Source: Parapedobacter lycopersici_A
Lineage (GTDB): Bacteria > Bacteroidota > Bacteroidia > Sphingobacteriales > Sphingobacteriaceae
Assembly (NCBI RefSeq): GCF_040395035.1
Contig: NZ_JBEBRB010000087.1
Location: 1-9,626 of the forward strand
DNA length: 9,626 nucleotides
Direction of reading: 5' to 3'
The notes beneath the pieces are model-generated. The model searched no databases. It had not been told where the DNA came from and worked only from the letters and a program-made list of their open reading frames with translations. Below are positions 1-6,557 of the stretch, one piece after another; position 1 is the first letter of the stretch; each line of letters starts with the position of its first letter. The position numbers and the translations under genes are program-made.

Positions 1-221
1 ATGTGCTGAACAGCGGCCGGACACTCGCGTATGGTTTAGGTATCTTCTTCGATATTCCTATTAAGAAAATGCGGACGGCGGTTTTGATTGACAGGAGCCA
101 CCATAAGTTTCCCATTTTCAGTGACTACTCTGGGTTGAAACTCTCCACCATCCTGAAAGAGCACGTAGAAGTCAACCTAACAGAATGCGATGGCGGCGAG
201 GATGCCGCCTGGCTGATCTGA
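1..221 (+). CDS. Phosphoribosyltransferase, PyrR-like, 3' fragment (5' end outside window)
   Basis: The frame is open from the left edge to the TGA at 219-221, leaving about 72 residues of the C-terminal half. The fragment opens with VLNSGRT, the end of the PRPP-binding loop of type I phosphoribosyltransferases (family form DDVLxTGRT), and the upstream bases are consistent with a D before it. It continues with TAVLIDRSHHKFPIFSDYSG, which matches the conserved VLVDRGHRELPIxxDYVG stretch of PyrR, then an EHVEVNL strand. PyrR-type proteins bind PRPP and uracil or UMP; in Bacillus they also attenuate pyr operons on RNA, but many Bacteroidota copies are annotated only as phosphoribosyltransferases, so a regulatory role is not shown. 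The GTG at position 3 is internal and not a start. The gene runs convergently into mltD with a 13-bp gap and no visible terminator. Confidence 0.8.
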   Translation, partial: VLNSGRTLAYGLGIFFDIPIKKMRTAVLIDRSHHKFPIFSDYSGLKLSTILKEHVEVNLTECDGGEDAAWLI

Positions 222-234
222 TACTCCTAATATT

Positions 235-1671
235 TTATTTCACCGTTATCTTCAGCGTCATCCCCGGGCGGATTGTATTTCCCCTCAATGCGTTCGCTGT
301 ACGGATGCTGGATACCGTAGCGCCACGGTATTTCTGTGCAATGCCGGATAACGTATCGCCCTTTTTAACACGATAAGTAAGGTAAGTAGGGGCTGCTGCA
401 GCTGTATTGTTCTGCTGATGCTGTTGGCCACTTGATAGTTTCAGCTGCTGGCCAGGCACGATCAGGTGTTGCTGGAGGTTATTCCAGGCACGGAGGTCCT
501 GCACGGTAATATGGTACTTTTTAGCTATCTTTTCCAACGTCTCGCCCTTTTGCACCCGGTGCGTTGTCACTGTCACTGCCTTTCCAGCTGTATTTGAAGC
601 ATTGACAACCTGAAGCTGATTGGGTACGGGGGCGTTATTGAGTACCGCGTACAACGCCGGATAAGCCAACGGTTTTACTTCGGGCAGAATAAGTCGCTTT
701 GGCGTCTCTGTCGAGCCGTTTACCATGCCCCGCTTATATGCGGGGTTCAATGTTGCAATAACATCTTCACCAATGTTTAGTGCCTGGGCTACACCTGCGA
801 ACGGAACGGTGCGCTGGACCCATACCGTCTCTGTATCCGGCAAAACTTCGGTTTCTGCTGCTGCAATTCCATTTTCTTCGTGATATTCCAGCATATAGGT
901 CATGGCAATGAAAGCGGGGACATAATTGCGGGTTTCACGCGGTAAGTACGGACTGATTGCCCAATAGTCGGGATTATCAATCCCCGAACGACGGATGGCG
1001 CGCAGTACATTACCTGTTCCGCAATTATATGCCGCAATAGCCATGAGCCAATCGCCGAATTGATCGTATGCGTCTAAGAGGTGCGCTGCAGCGGCATGGC
1101 TGGCTGCTATTGGGTCCTTCCGTTCATCAACATAACTGTCGATGGTGAGCCCGTACATACGGGCCGTGGAAAACATAAATTGCCATAGCCCTGTTGCCCC
1201 GACACGTGATACGGCGTGCGGATTTAATGCCGATTCCACAATGGATAAGTATTTTATTTCTTCAGGCACACCCGCTTCCGCAAATATCCGCTCATAAATG
1301 GGAAAATAGTACTGGCCCAATCCCATCATACGGGAAAGATACCGCTTATACCGATCGGTGCTGTACACATCAATGTAAGACTGTACCTGCTCATTATAAT
1401 TCAGCGGAACTTCTTTTTGCACGTAGGCCAGCCGGCCTTCGACGGTAGTGGGAACCAGTTCCAGCATGGGTGAAGAAACCAGGTCATCGTTGAGATGTAC
1501 AAAATTAATGCTATCCCCGATCAGGTCGAGGCGCGAGTTGATTCGATCGTCAACCGCTTCGTCCGCCAAGGAATCAATGGGAGTTGGTGTAATGGTGCGG
1601 CTTTCTGCCTGGGCTGCGTGAATGTACAACAAACTACACGCAGTTAGTACCGGAATCACTTTCTTTATCAT
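235..1671 (-). CDS. mltD: Membrane-bound lytic murein transglycosylase D-like, SLT plus two LysM domains
   Basis: This 478-aa protein is a periplasmic lytic transglycosylase, which cleaves the MurNAc-GlcNAc bond of peptidoglycan to leave 1,6-anhydro ends. The start is the ATG at 1669-1671; residues 1-22 form a signal peptide with probable cleavage after AQA. The SLT domain spans about 120-260: YLSIVESALNP carries the predicted catalytic Glu146, then GATGLWQFM at 158-166 and AYNCG at 214-218, all family hallmarks. Residues around 288-330 (AQALNI..LNPAYKRG) form the LysM-like linker common in MltD. Two clear LysM domains follow at about 370-412 (HRVQKGETLEKIAKKY) and 432-476 (YRVKKGDTLSGIAQKY), which should hold the enzyme on glycan. 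The E. coli enzyme is a lipoprotein. Here LTAC at 9-12 resembles a lipobox but lies too close to the N-terminus, so a soluble or loosely attached form is more likely. It is the last gene of the leftward block, separated from tatA by a terminator. Confidence 0.93.
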   Translation of the reverse strand: MIKKVIPVLTACSLLYIHAAQAESRTITPTPIDSLADEAVDDRINSRLDLIGDSINFVHLNDDLVSSPMLELVPTTVEGRLAYVQKEVPLNYNEQVQSYIDVYSTDRYKRYLSRMMGLGQYYFPIYERIFAEAGVPEEIKYLSIVESALNPHAVSRVGATGLWQFMFSTARMYGLTIDSYVDERKDPIAASHAAAAHLLDAYDQFGDWLMAIAAYNCGTGNVLRAIRRSGIDNPDYWAISPYLPRETRNYVPAFIAMTYMLEYHEENGIAAAETEVLPDTETVWVQRTVPFAGVAQALNIGEDVIATLNPAYKRGMVNGSTETPKRLILPEVKPLAYPALYAVLNNAPVPNQLQVVNASNTAGKAVTVTTHRVQKGETLEKIAKKYHITVQDLRAWNNLQQHLIVPGQQLKLSSGQQHQQNNTAAAAPTYLTYRVKKGDTLSGIAQKYRGATVSSIRTANALRGNTIRPGMTLKITVK

Positions 1672-1835
1672 GTTATCGTCCGTAAGTGTTTAGGCGATCC
1701 CATAAAAAGCTTGCTGGCTGAAGCATTTATGTTGATCAGCATATACTTGGCATTGTGTCCATAACTTACCTACTAAGAACGCCGGGATTACTTTTTTATT
1801 ATGTAACAGTTAACAAAAAGAACTGATACCTACCT

Positions 1836-1883
1836 AAAAACAGAAAGACTTTATACCGGTTTGGAGTTACCGACATAAAGTCT
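1836..1883 (-). terminator. Hairpin terminator of tatA
   Basis: On the minus strand, 35 bases after the tatA stop, a perfect 9-bp stem (1875-1883 with 1846-1854, agactttat/ataaagtct) encloses a 2x2 internal bulge, a second 4-bp stem (1869-1872 with 1857-1860) and an 8-nt loop. A U-rich tail (ttctgttttt, complement of 1836-1845) follows it. The shape and tail fit intrinsic termination, although the outer stem is AU-rich. It would separate tatA from mltD, so mltD needs its own promoter in 1672-1835; I could not find a good TAnnTTTG match there. Confidence 0.65.
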
Positions 1884-1917
1884 CCAATAATGCAATGTAT
1901 TGTCTAAGCCAACGCTT

Positions 1918-2103
1918 TTATTGCTTTTCTTCTTTCAATTCTTCTTTGGGAGCCTCTTTTTGCCCTTCTTTAAACTCGCGTATACCGCGTCCCATACCAC
2001 GCATTAATTCCGGAATCTTACGGCCGCCGAAAAGCAGCAGCAGTGCCAAAACAATCAGAATAATTTCCTGCGCACCAAGGAATAACAACACTGAATCTAA
2101 CAT
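1918..2103 (-). CDS. tatA: Twin-arginine translocase subunit TatA/TatE
   Basis: This 61-aa protein has the whole TatA plan. A short N-terminal part precedes one membrane helix at about 9-25, with Glu13 at the place where TatA proteins carry a polar residue in the helix. The FG hinge (F25-G26) follows, then an amphipathic helix (RKIPELMRGMGRGIREFK) and a charged Lys/Glu tail. TatA oligomerises in the inner membrane with TatC to pass folded proteins that carry twin-arginine signals. The length is normal for Bacteroidota TatA. No tatC or tatB lies in the window. It appears to be a single-gene unit: a promoter-like TACATTTG lies upstream and a terminator lies downstream. Its neighbours are cell-wall genes; a link through Tat-exported amidases is inference. 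Confidence 0.93.
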   Translation of the reverse strand: MLDSVLLFLGAQEIILIVLALLLLFGGRKIPELMRGMGRGIREFKEGQKEAPKEELKEEKQ

Positions 2104-2140
2104 AATATCTGTTTTAATTTATAAAAATCCTGTCAGCGGA

Positions 2141-2163
2141 TACCCAATTATCACACATGGGCA
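2141..2163 (-). promoter_or_regulatory. Predicted 5'-terminal hairpin in the tatA leader
   Basis: On the minus strand tgccca (2158-2163) can pair with tgggta (2141-2146), six pairs including one G-U, around an 11-nt loop. It begins five bases after the -7 element, so it would sit at the very 5' end of the tatA mRNA. The stem is weak and needs support from covariation. Confidence 0.3.
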
Positions 2164-2168
2164 ATTCA

Positions 2169-2176
2169 CAAATGTA
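2169..2176 (-). promoter_or_regulatory. Probable tatA promoter, -7 element TACATTTG
   Basis: Read on the minus strand, TACATTTG fits the Bacteroidota sigma-ABfr -7 consensus TAnnTTTG exactly. No clear TTG lies 19-21 bp upstream; that side is an almost pure A/T run (2177-2210), which may act as an UP-like element. Transcription would begin near 2162-2164, giving a leader of about 60 nt before the tatA ATG. Confidence 0.5.
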
Positions 2177-2230
2177 AATATAATATTTTTATTTATATAA
2201 ATTTATGAAAAATGTGACAAAGCGACTGGA

Positions 2231-3517
2231 CTATTTTGCGAGCCAAGGCTCCGGATTTATTGGCGCCGCACCTTCCCATAATTCGAAGTGGACTTCCGAT
2301 GTCCCGTCATTCGGATCAACCAGCGCTTCGCCCAACGTTTGTCCGGCCTCGACCTTCTGCCCTTTCTTCACCGTTGAGTTCCGTAGGTTCTGGTAAATGG
2401 TAAAATACTTTCCATGTGAAATAACCACCGCATAATTACCCTGCGGATTTACCACAGTTAACACTGTTCCACTGAAAATAGCCTTAACGGGACTGCCATT
2501 GGTTGTCCGGATATTGATCCCGGTATTATTGACGGTAACGTTTCTTCCATAAGTATGCCGGCCAAAACCCTGAGTGATGATCCCCTGCGTAACCGGCCAG
2601 GGTAGCCGTCCACGGTTGCCTGCAAAATCAGCAGAAAGTTTGGCCGCCGCAGGTGTTGCAGCGAGCACTTCCGTATCACTCTTGCGCGTAACCGGATTCT
2701 CAGCTTCCACTTCTTTTACTGTTCTCCCCGACCGTTCCGCTTCGAGGGCAATCGCCGCGCGACGCGCCTCTTCCTCCAGTCGCCGCTGCTCTTCAATTTC
2801 CCGGCGGATAGCCGACTGTATTGCCCTGGCGAGGCGGGCATCTTCCTGCTGCTTCTTTTGCAGCTCCTGCTTGAATTGTTTTTCCTGTTGGGTAAGCGCG
2901 CTCAATACCTGCGATTGCTTGCCCTGTTCCGTTGATATCGTTTTGCGCTCCTGCTGTTGCTCCGCAAGCAACGTTGCCTGTTCTTTTTTGCTGGATTCCA
3001 ACTGCGCAACCTTTAACGCGATTTCCTTTTGTGTGTCTTCGATCTCTTTGGCACGTTCCTTACGCGATTCATTAAACTGCTGCAGGTACTTCACCCGTTT
3101 GAATGCTTGGTTGAAGTCTTTAGAAGCGAAAATAAACATCATTTTGTTGTAGGCATTCCGATTCCTGAAGGCAAACAGGATCATGCCTTCGTAATCCTTA
3201 CGGAGTTTGGCTAACTGGTTCCGCAGGTTCTGAATGGTTTTGTTGTGGGATGCAATCTGATTGTTGATCAACCGTATTTCGCTGCTGATGGTGCTTATTT
3301 TCTGTTCCCGGAGGCGCAATTGTGCATTCAGGGCATTGACTTGCTTAAGCGACAGGCTCCGGTCGCTGGAAGTATGCCTAAGGCTCTGGTTAAGCTGTTC
3401 GATTTCGCGGTTTAACCGCTCCCGCTGCTTCTTGAGTTCGGCACTGCTTTGTGCCTGGCAATTGATTACTACCAGAAAAAAAGCCGCAATACTTAAAATG
3501 CCTCTAATAAACTTCAT
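2231..3517 (-). CDS. envC: EnvC-like murein hydrolase activator (degenerate M23/LytM domain)
   Basis: I place the start at the ATG 3515-3517 (428 aa); a TTG codon directly before it is in frame but needless. Residues 1-22 are a signal peptide (cleavage likely after CQA). Long heptad-rich segments at about 24-107 and 150-260, very rich in Gln, Lys, Glu and Arg, are coiled coil. The C-terminal domain, about 304-426, is an M23/LytM fold, but the metal site is broken. The first His and the Asp of HxGxD are Asn331 and Asn335, the YxHL histidine is Asn377, and the first His of HxHFE is Glu408; only His410 remains. This is the signature of EnvC-type proteins, which in E. coli activate division amidases under FtsEX control. 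It should therefore regulate septal peptidoglycan cleavage without cutting. It lies 126 bp after the DUF4292 gene and has a possible promoter of its own. Confidence 0.9.
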   Translation of the reverse strand: MKFIRGILSIAAFFLVVINCQAQSSAELKKQRERLNREIEQLNQSLRHTSSDRSLSLKQVNALNAQLRLREQKISTISSEIRLINNQIASHNKTIQNLRNQLAKLRKDYEGMILFAFRNRNAYNKMMFIFASKDFNQAFKRVKYLQQFNESRKERAKEIEDTQKEIALKVAQLESSKKEQATLLAEQQQERKTISTEQGKQSQVLSALTQQEKQFKQELQKKQQEDARLARAIQSAIRREIEEQRRLEEEARRAAIALEAERSGRTVKEVEAENPVTRKSDTEVLAATPAAAKLSADFAGNRGRLPWPVTQGIITQGFGRHTYGRNVTVNNTGINIRTTNGSPVKAIFSGTVLTVVNPQGNYAVVISHGKYFTIYQNLRNSTVKKGQKVEAGQTLGEALVDPNDGTSEVHFELWEGAAPINPEPWLAK

Positions 3518-3571
3518 CAATTCACGTTGCTTTTACGATGTTGTAAAACAGGAACGCCCACGCTATTTTGC

Positions 3572-3607
3572 TAATCGGTATTTTGCCGATTATTGTCTGC
3601 GAAAGTA
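3572..3607 (-). promoter_or_regulatory. Possible envC promoter and 5'-terminal hairpin
   Basis: On the minus strand TACTTTCG (3600-3607) differs from the TAnnTTTG -7 consensus at one base; no convincing -33 TTG was found. Seven bases later a perfect 7-bp stem, TAATCGG/CCGATTA (3586-3592 with 3572-3578), closes a 7-nt loop. It has no U tract, so it is not a terminator for the DUF4292 gene. An 8-bp direct repeat, TATTTTGC on the plus strand, occurs at 3564-3571 and 3579-3586 and overlaps the hairpin. Confidence 0.35.
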
Positions 3608-3642
3608 ATAAAACCACCTCGATAAACCATACCATCCTGTAA

Positions 3643-4446
3643 TTATTGAATTTCTTTATAGGATGCGGGTATACCGAAAGGGAATTCCACTGCCTCGTCG
3701 TAGGCCACCCGGTTATAATTCATACTGGCTTGTATATCCCATCGGCCAGCCCGGATGGAGAGAGCCGTTTCAAACGGAAACAGTCGACCATTGACAGCCT
3801 GATAACCTGCATATGCTGCCTCTAAGCGCTGCGCTTCGGTATTTTCCAATAGGACGGTAACCGGTCGGTAACCGGTGTTCAGCGCGATCCAGTACGATAG
3901 CCCACCGTCCAATGCATCGCTGCTTAAAATATTTCCTGCTTCCATCGCGGACACCTCCGCATCCCGGCTAACTGCCTGGTCGATAACATTGCCGGTCAGT
4001 AACGCCTGAAAGCTTGAAAAATCCAGATCGCTGCCTGTGAATGAATACACCGAATCAAGCGGTGCAGTAAAATACTCGCTGCGCAGCCGGTTAATCATCT
4101 TTACACTATCGGGTGTGATGAGCACCCTCCCGGCCTCAATCCCCATCAGGGCAGTTATTGAAATCCAGATCGCCTTATCCCGCTCAATACGGACATTAGC
4201 CGTTACATCGTACGTTTCCTTGCCATTCATGGTAATCCGGCTTTTTGCGCGTCCGCTGAACGTCGTGTAATAGGTACGGTGCTGGACTACTTCATTGATA
4301 ATGTGCGTCCGTTCAGCCCTTGATACTATTTTCGCCGTTTCCCCGGTAGGTGAAACCAATGCTTTTCGGGATGCACATGAAAGGGTAAAACTGCCCGATA
4401 AGACAACCATAAAAAGACAGATTTTATTCAACATACTGCCGTTCAT
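3643..4446 (-). CDS. DUF4292 family lipoprotein
   Basis: This 267-aa protein belongs to the Bacteroidota DUF4292 family. The N-terminus is a lipoprotein-type signal: a hydrophobic run LFMVVLSGSFTLSC with candidate lipidated Cys24, although Thr at -3 is not the ideal lipobox residue. After a short linker the mature part has the beta-rich pattern of the family. It includes YYTTFSGRAKSRITMNG (about 60-75), IERDKAIWISI (about 87-97) and the signature GIEAGRVLITPDSVKMINRL at 102-121. The alternating strands and membrane anchor recall LolA/LolB-like lipid-binding folds, which is a hypothesis, not shown here. Its start lies inside the end of the TPR gene (23-bp overlap), so the two are almost certainly co-transcribed. 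A second in-frame ATG at 4432-4434 gives a shorter, equally good signal peptide and an 11-bp overlap; I cannot decide between them. Confidence 0.85.
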   Translation of the reverse strand: MNGSMLNKICLFMVVLSGSFTLSCASRKALVSPTGETAKIVSRAERTHIINEVVQHRTYYTTFSGRAKSRITMNGKETYDVTANVRIERDKAIWISITALMGIEAGRVLITPDSVKMINRLRSEYFTAPLDSVYSFTGSDLDFSSFQALLTGNVIDQAVSRDAEVSAMEAGNILSSDALDGGLSYWIALNTGYRPVTVLLENTEAQRLEAAYAGYQAVNGRLFPFETALSIRAGRWDIQASMNYNRVAYDEAVEFPFGIPASYKEIQ

Positions 4447-6175
4447 TGATCTTCTTTGTTAATTTATCAATATCCTTGCCAAGGGCTTTGGCGGCGTCTC
4501 TGGCTTTTTTCCACTGTATTACCGCCTCCGGTATATCGCCAGATTGGGCCAGAATGTCTCCATAGTGCTCAAGCAGGGTATCCGATACCGTATTGCTGTG
4601 TCCAATTGCCTTTTTTATCCAGGTTAATGCCGCTTCATAATTTCCTTGTTGAAACAGTACCCAGGCATATGTATCTTCATAAGAGGCGAAATCAGGCTCC
4701 AGTTCATTTGATTTTTTTGACATTTCCGCAGCCCGCTGCAGGTTTTCCTTGCGTAGCGCCAGGTAATAAGCATAATTGTTTAGCGCATAAGCATTGGTGC
4801 TGTCCGCCGCAATGGCTTCCTCGTAAGCCACGTCTGACTCGGCGTACATGTCCAGGGCATGGTAAATATCACCAAGGCTGCTGTATAATTGGGTCAGCAA
4901 CGGCACATTATTCTCATCCGCTGAATTCAATGCCGTTTCAAAATAGGACCGCGCTTCCTCATACCGCTTACTCCCCAAAAAACCATGCCCTGTGAAAAAC
5001 AGGAGCAGCGTATTATTGGGGAACAGGGAAAGGGCTTCTTTGCCATGGGTTGCGACGTCGTCATACCGTCCAAGCTGCAATTCTGTCTGCAAAAGCTGTG
5101 GCCAAATCCCCTCAATGTAACGATTAATATCCAAGGCTTTTAAATAGGCTTCCCGTGCATTTTGAGGTTGACCCACCTGCAGGTAAATATCTCCCCGTAC
5201 GGCATGCGCCTTTGTTTCCCTGGGATACACTTCCACGAGGAGGTCAGCCAGTCCTGTCAGGGCTTCCGTCCCTGGCGACCGCTTGGGATTACCGGCAGCT
5301 GTATACAATACACCTGCTTTGGTGTCGATATCCAGGGCATCGCTGGAAAAGGCCTGTTGAAGCAGGCTATAAGCCTGTTTTTGTCGCCCCATTGCCAGGG
5401 AGGCATCCGATTTTGCAAGCAGAATCAATGGATCATCGGGAAAGGTTTTACCGGCATCATCAAGCAATGCGAGCGCCTTTTTTGCATTGTCGGCACCGGT
5501 ATATAAATCGGCCAGTAGGACATATCCCTTGCTGCTTGCTGGTTTCGTGGCAATCAGTGCTTCCAGCTCTGCAGTGGCTGAACGGCGATCACCTCGGGCG
5601 AGATAAACTTGGTGGCGGATGATATAGAGGTCTTCCGTTTTACCGAATTTCCCTGCAATCTCGTCATACGCAGTTAAAGCCGCATCGTATTGCTTATCGA
5701 GATACAGTGCATACGCCTTATCGTAATAGTTGGATTCTTCCTGCGGCTCAAGGCGGATAAGCTCACCGAAAACCCCTGCTATTTTTTTAAAATTGGCTGT
5801 CTTTTTATAAACGTCAAGCAGGACCTTCCAATACCACTGGTTATCGGGATCCAGTGTAGTAGCCCGCACGGCGGATTCTTCAGCCGATGCGTAGTCTTCC
5901 TTTTCGAAATGTATTCGGGCCAATTCAAAATGTGCGGCATGACTATCCGGCTGTAAGGCGATCACTTTATCAAAAGTCCGCTCAGCAGCGGTTAGCTGTC
6001 CTGATGCCTTTTGCTGAACACCCTGTAAATACAATTCCTTGATCAGCAGACTATCGCCGGCATTCAATACCCGGGGCATAAGTGCGGCGTGCTCCTGTGC
6101 AGCAACCGGACGGGCCCATACACCGATACATATACAGCAGATCAGAAAAGCACAGCAGTACCATTTTATTCTCAT
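4424..6175 (-). CDS. Periplasmic or outer-membrane tetratricopeptide repeat protein
   Basis: The 583-aa product starts with a signal peptide (residues 1-26, cleavage after VAA). The rest is nearly all TPR helices. Recognisable repeats begin near residues 45 (LYLQGVQQKASGQLTAAERTF), 80, 150 (YDKAYALYLDKQYDAALTAY), 322, 355, 393, 430, 462 and 500 (DTYAWVLFQQGNYEAALTWI), and the last lies near 535-570. No enzymatic domain is visible, so it is likely a scaffold for protein-protein contacts in the periplasm. The C-terminal lysine-rich end overlaps the start of the DUF4292 gene. A TPR protein followed by DUF4292 and an M23 or EnvC protein is an arrangement I recognise from other Bacteroidota, which suggests a shared envelope role that the sequence does not name. 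The start is the ATG at 6173-6175, the only one that gives a full signal peptide. Confidence 0.85.
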   Translation of the reverse strand: MRIKWYCCAFLICCICIGVWARPVAAQEHAALMPRVLNAGDSLLIKELYLQGVQQKASGQLTAAERTFDKVIALQPDSHAAHFELARIHFEKEDYASAEESAVRATTLDPDNQWYWKVLLDVYKKTANFKKIAGVFGELIRLEPQEESNYYDKAYALYLDKQYDAALTAYDEIAGKFGKTEDLYIIRHQVYLARGDRRSATAELEALIATKPASSKGYVLLADLYTGADNAKKALALLDDAGKTFPDDPLILLAKSDASLAMGRQKQAYSLLQQAFSSDALDIDTKAGVLYTAAGNPKRSPGTEALTGLADLLVEVYPRETKAHAVRGDIYLQVGQPQNAREAYLKALDINRYIEGIWPQLLQTELQLGRYDDVATHGKEALSLFPNNTLLLFFTGHGFLGSKRYEEARSYFETALNSADENNVPLLTQLYSSLGDIYHALDMYAESDVAYEEAIAADSTNAYALNNYAYYLALRKENLQRAAEMSKKSNELEPDFASYEDTYAWVLFQQGNYEAALTWIKKAIGHSNTVSDTLLEHYGDILAQSGDIPEAVIQWKKARDAAKALGKDIDKLTKKINERQYVE

Positions 6176-6208
6176 TAGTATAACTATTAATTTATGTCTG
6201 CTTTCTTT

Positions 6209-6271
6209 GGCATCAATGAATGCTTTGCAGTTTGTATATCGATCTGTTTTTACCGTCCAGCGGCATCAATG
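6209..6271. repeat. Pair of 10-bp direct repeats, GGCATCAATG
   Basis: GGCATCAATG occurs at 6209-6218 and again at 6262-6271. The copies start 53 bp apart, close to five helical turns, so a protein bound to both would lie on one face of the DNA. No regulator is known to me for this motif. Confidence 0.35.
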
Positions 6272-6294
6272 GAATCGTTATGTTAAGTTCTATC

Positions 6295-6337
6295 GATGAT
6301 GAAGCCTACTGCGGCCTTTCTTAGCAGATTCATCATC
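6295..6337. repeat. Perfect 9-bp inverted repeat upstream of the TPR gene
   Basis: GATGATGAA at 6295-6303 is the exact reverse complement of TTCATCATC at 6329-6337, with a 25-nt spacer that can add a CTGC/GCAG stem (6309-6312 with 6324-6327). It lacks a T tract on either side, so it does not look like a terminator. It may be a leader hairpin or an operator. Confidence 0.4.
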
Positions 6338-6427
6338 AGTTGTAACCAGCTATCGTCCTATCAGCGGGCGTCCGTCGTCCTGCTGTCTTCATTTAAAACA
6401 GCGGTAATGAATGGTTTCCCACGCCTC

Positions 6428-6435
6428 CAAATGTA
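6428..6435 (-). promoter_or_regulatory. Candidate promoter for the TPR-DUF4292 transcript
   Basis: The minus-strand octamer TACATTTG fits TAnnTTTG and is identical to the tatA element. At a 21-bp spacing upstream the minus strand reads TTCG, a one-base miss to TTTG. It is the only -7 match I found on that strand between 6176 and 6590, but it implies an unusually long leader of about 245 nt. Confidence 0.35.
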
Positions 6436-6506
6436 CATAAGCAAATTCTATTTACGCGAATACACATTATATTATTCGTTAAAAAAACAGGTAACGAAAA
6501 CCGGTT

Positions 6507-6537
6507 TTGAAAAATCAATTTATTTCTTGTACCTTTG
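6507..6537 (+). promoter_or_regulatory. Promoter of the rplM-rpsI-rpsB operon (TTG-20 bp-TACCTTTG)
   Basis: A TTG at 6507-6509 (inside TTTTG) is followed by exactly 20 bp and then TACCTTTG at 6530-6537, matching both Bacteroidota sigma-ABfr boxes at the usual spacing. The sequence continues CAG, as in many strong promoters of this group. The start of transcription should fall near 6543, giving a leader of about 47 nt before the GTG of rplM. Confidence 0.8.
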
Positions 6538-6542
6538 CAGTC

Positions 6543-6557
6543 CCTTAAAAACTAAGG
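6543..6557 (+). promoter_or_regulatory. Predicted 5'-terminal hairpin of the rplM leader
   Basis: CCTTA (6543-6547) pairs with TAAGG (6553-6557) across a 5-nt AAAAC loop. It begins five bases after the -7 box, so the mRNA would start with this stem. Further weak A/U stems follow before the start codon (6557-6569; 6570-6585). L13 leaders bound by ribosomal protein exist in other bacteria; whether this is one is not shown. Confidence 0.35.

Noticed and set aside
1636..1647. Lipobox-like LTAC at residues 9-12 of MltD
   Set aside because: Only about eight residues precede the LTAC motif, too short for a signal peptide; cleavage after AQA at residue 22 is more natural.
2231..2600. Active M23 metallopeptidase
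   Set aside because: The zinc-binding and catalytic positions are Asn, Asn, Asn and Glu, so peptidase activity is not expected.
2574..3152. Plus-strand open frame of 192 codons opposite envC
   Set aside because: It is rich in Ser, Cys, Ala and Arg because it mirrors the Gln/Lys/Glu/Arg-rich coiled-coil codons of envC on the other strand; a shadow frame.
3518..3520. TTG as the start codon of envC
   Set aside because: An ATG follows directly and gives the same signal peptide; there is no reason to prefer TTG.
3572..3592. Hairpin between DUF4292 and envC as a terminator
   Set aside because: No T tract follows it on the minus strand, and nothing transcribed on the plus strand reaches it.
4456..5622. 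Several plus-strand open frames opposite the TPR gene
   Set aside because: They overlap a well-supported TPR coding region, and their composition (Pro, His and Cys rich, no domain pattern) fits antisense reading of TPR codons.
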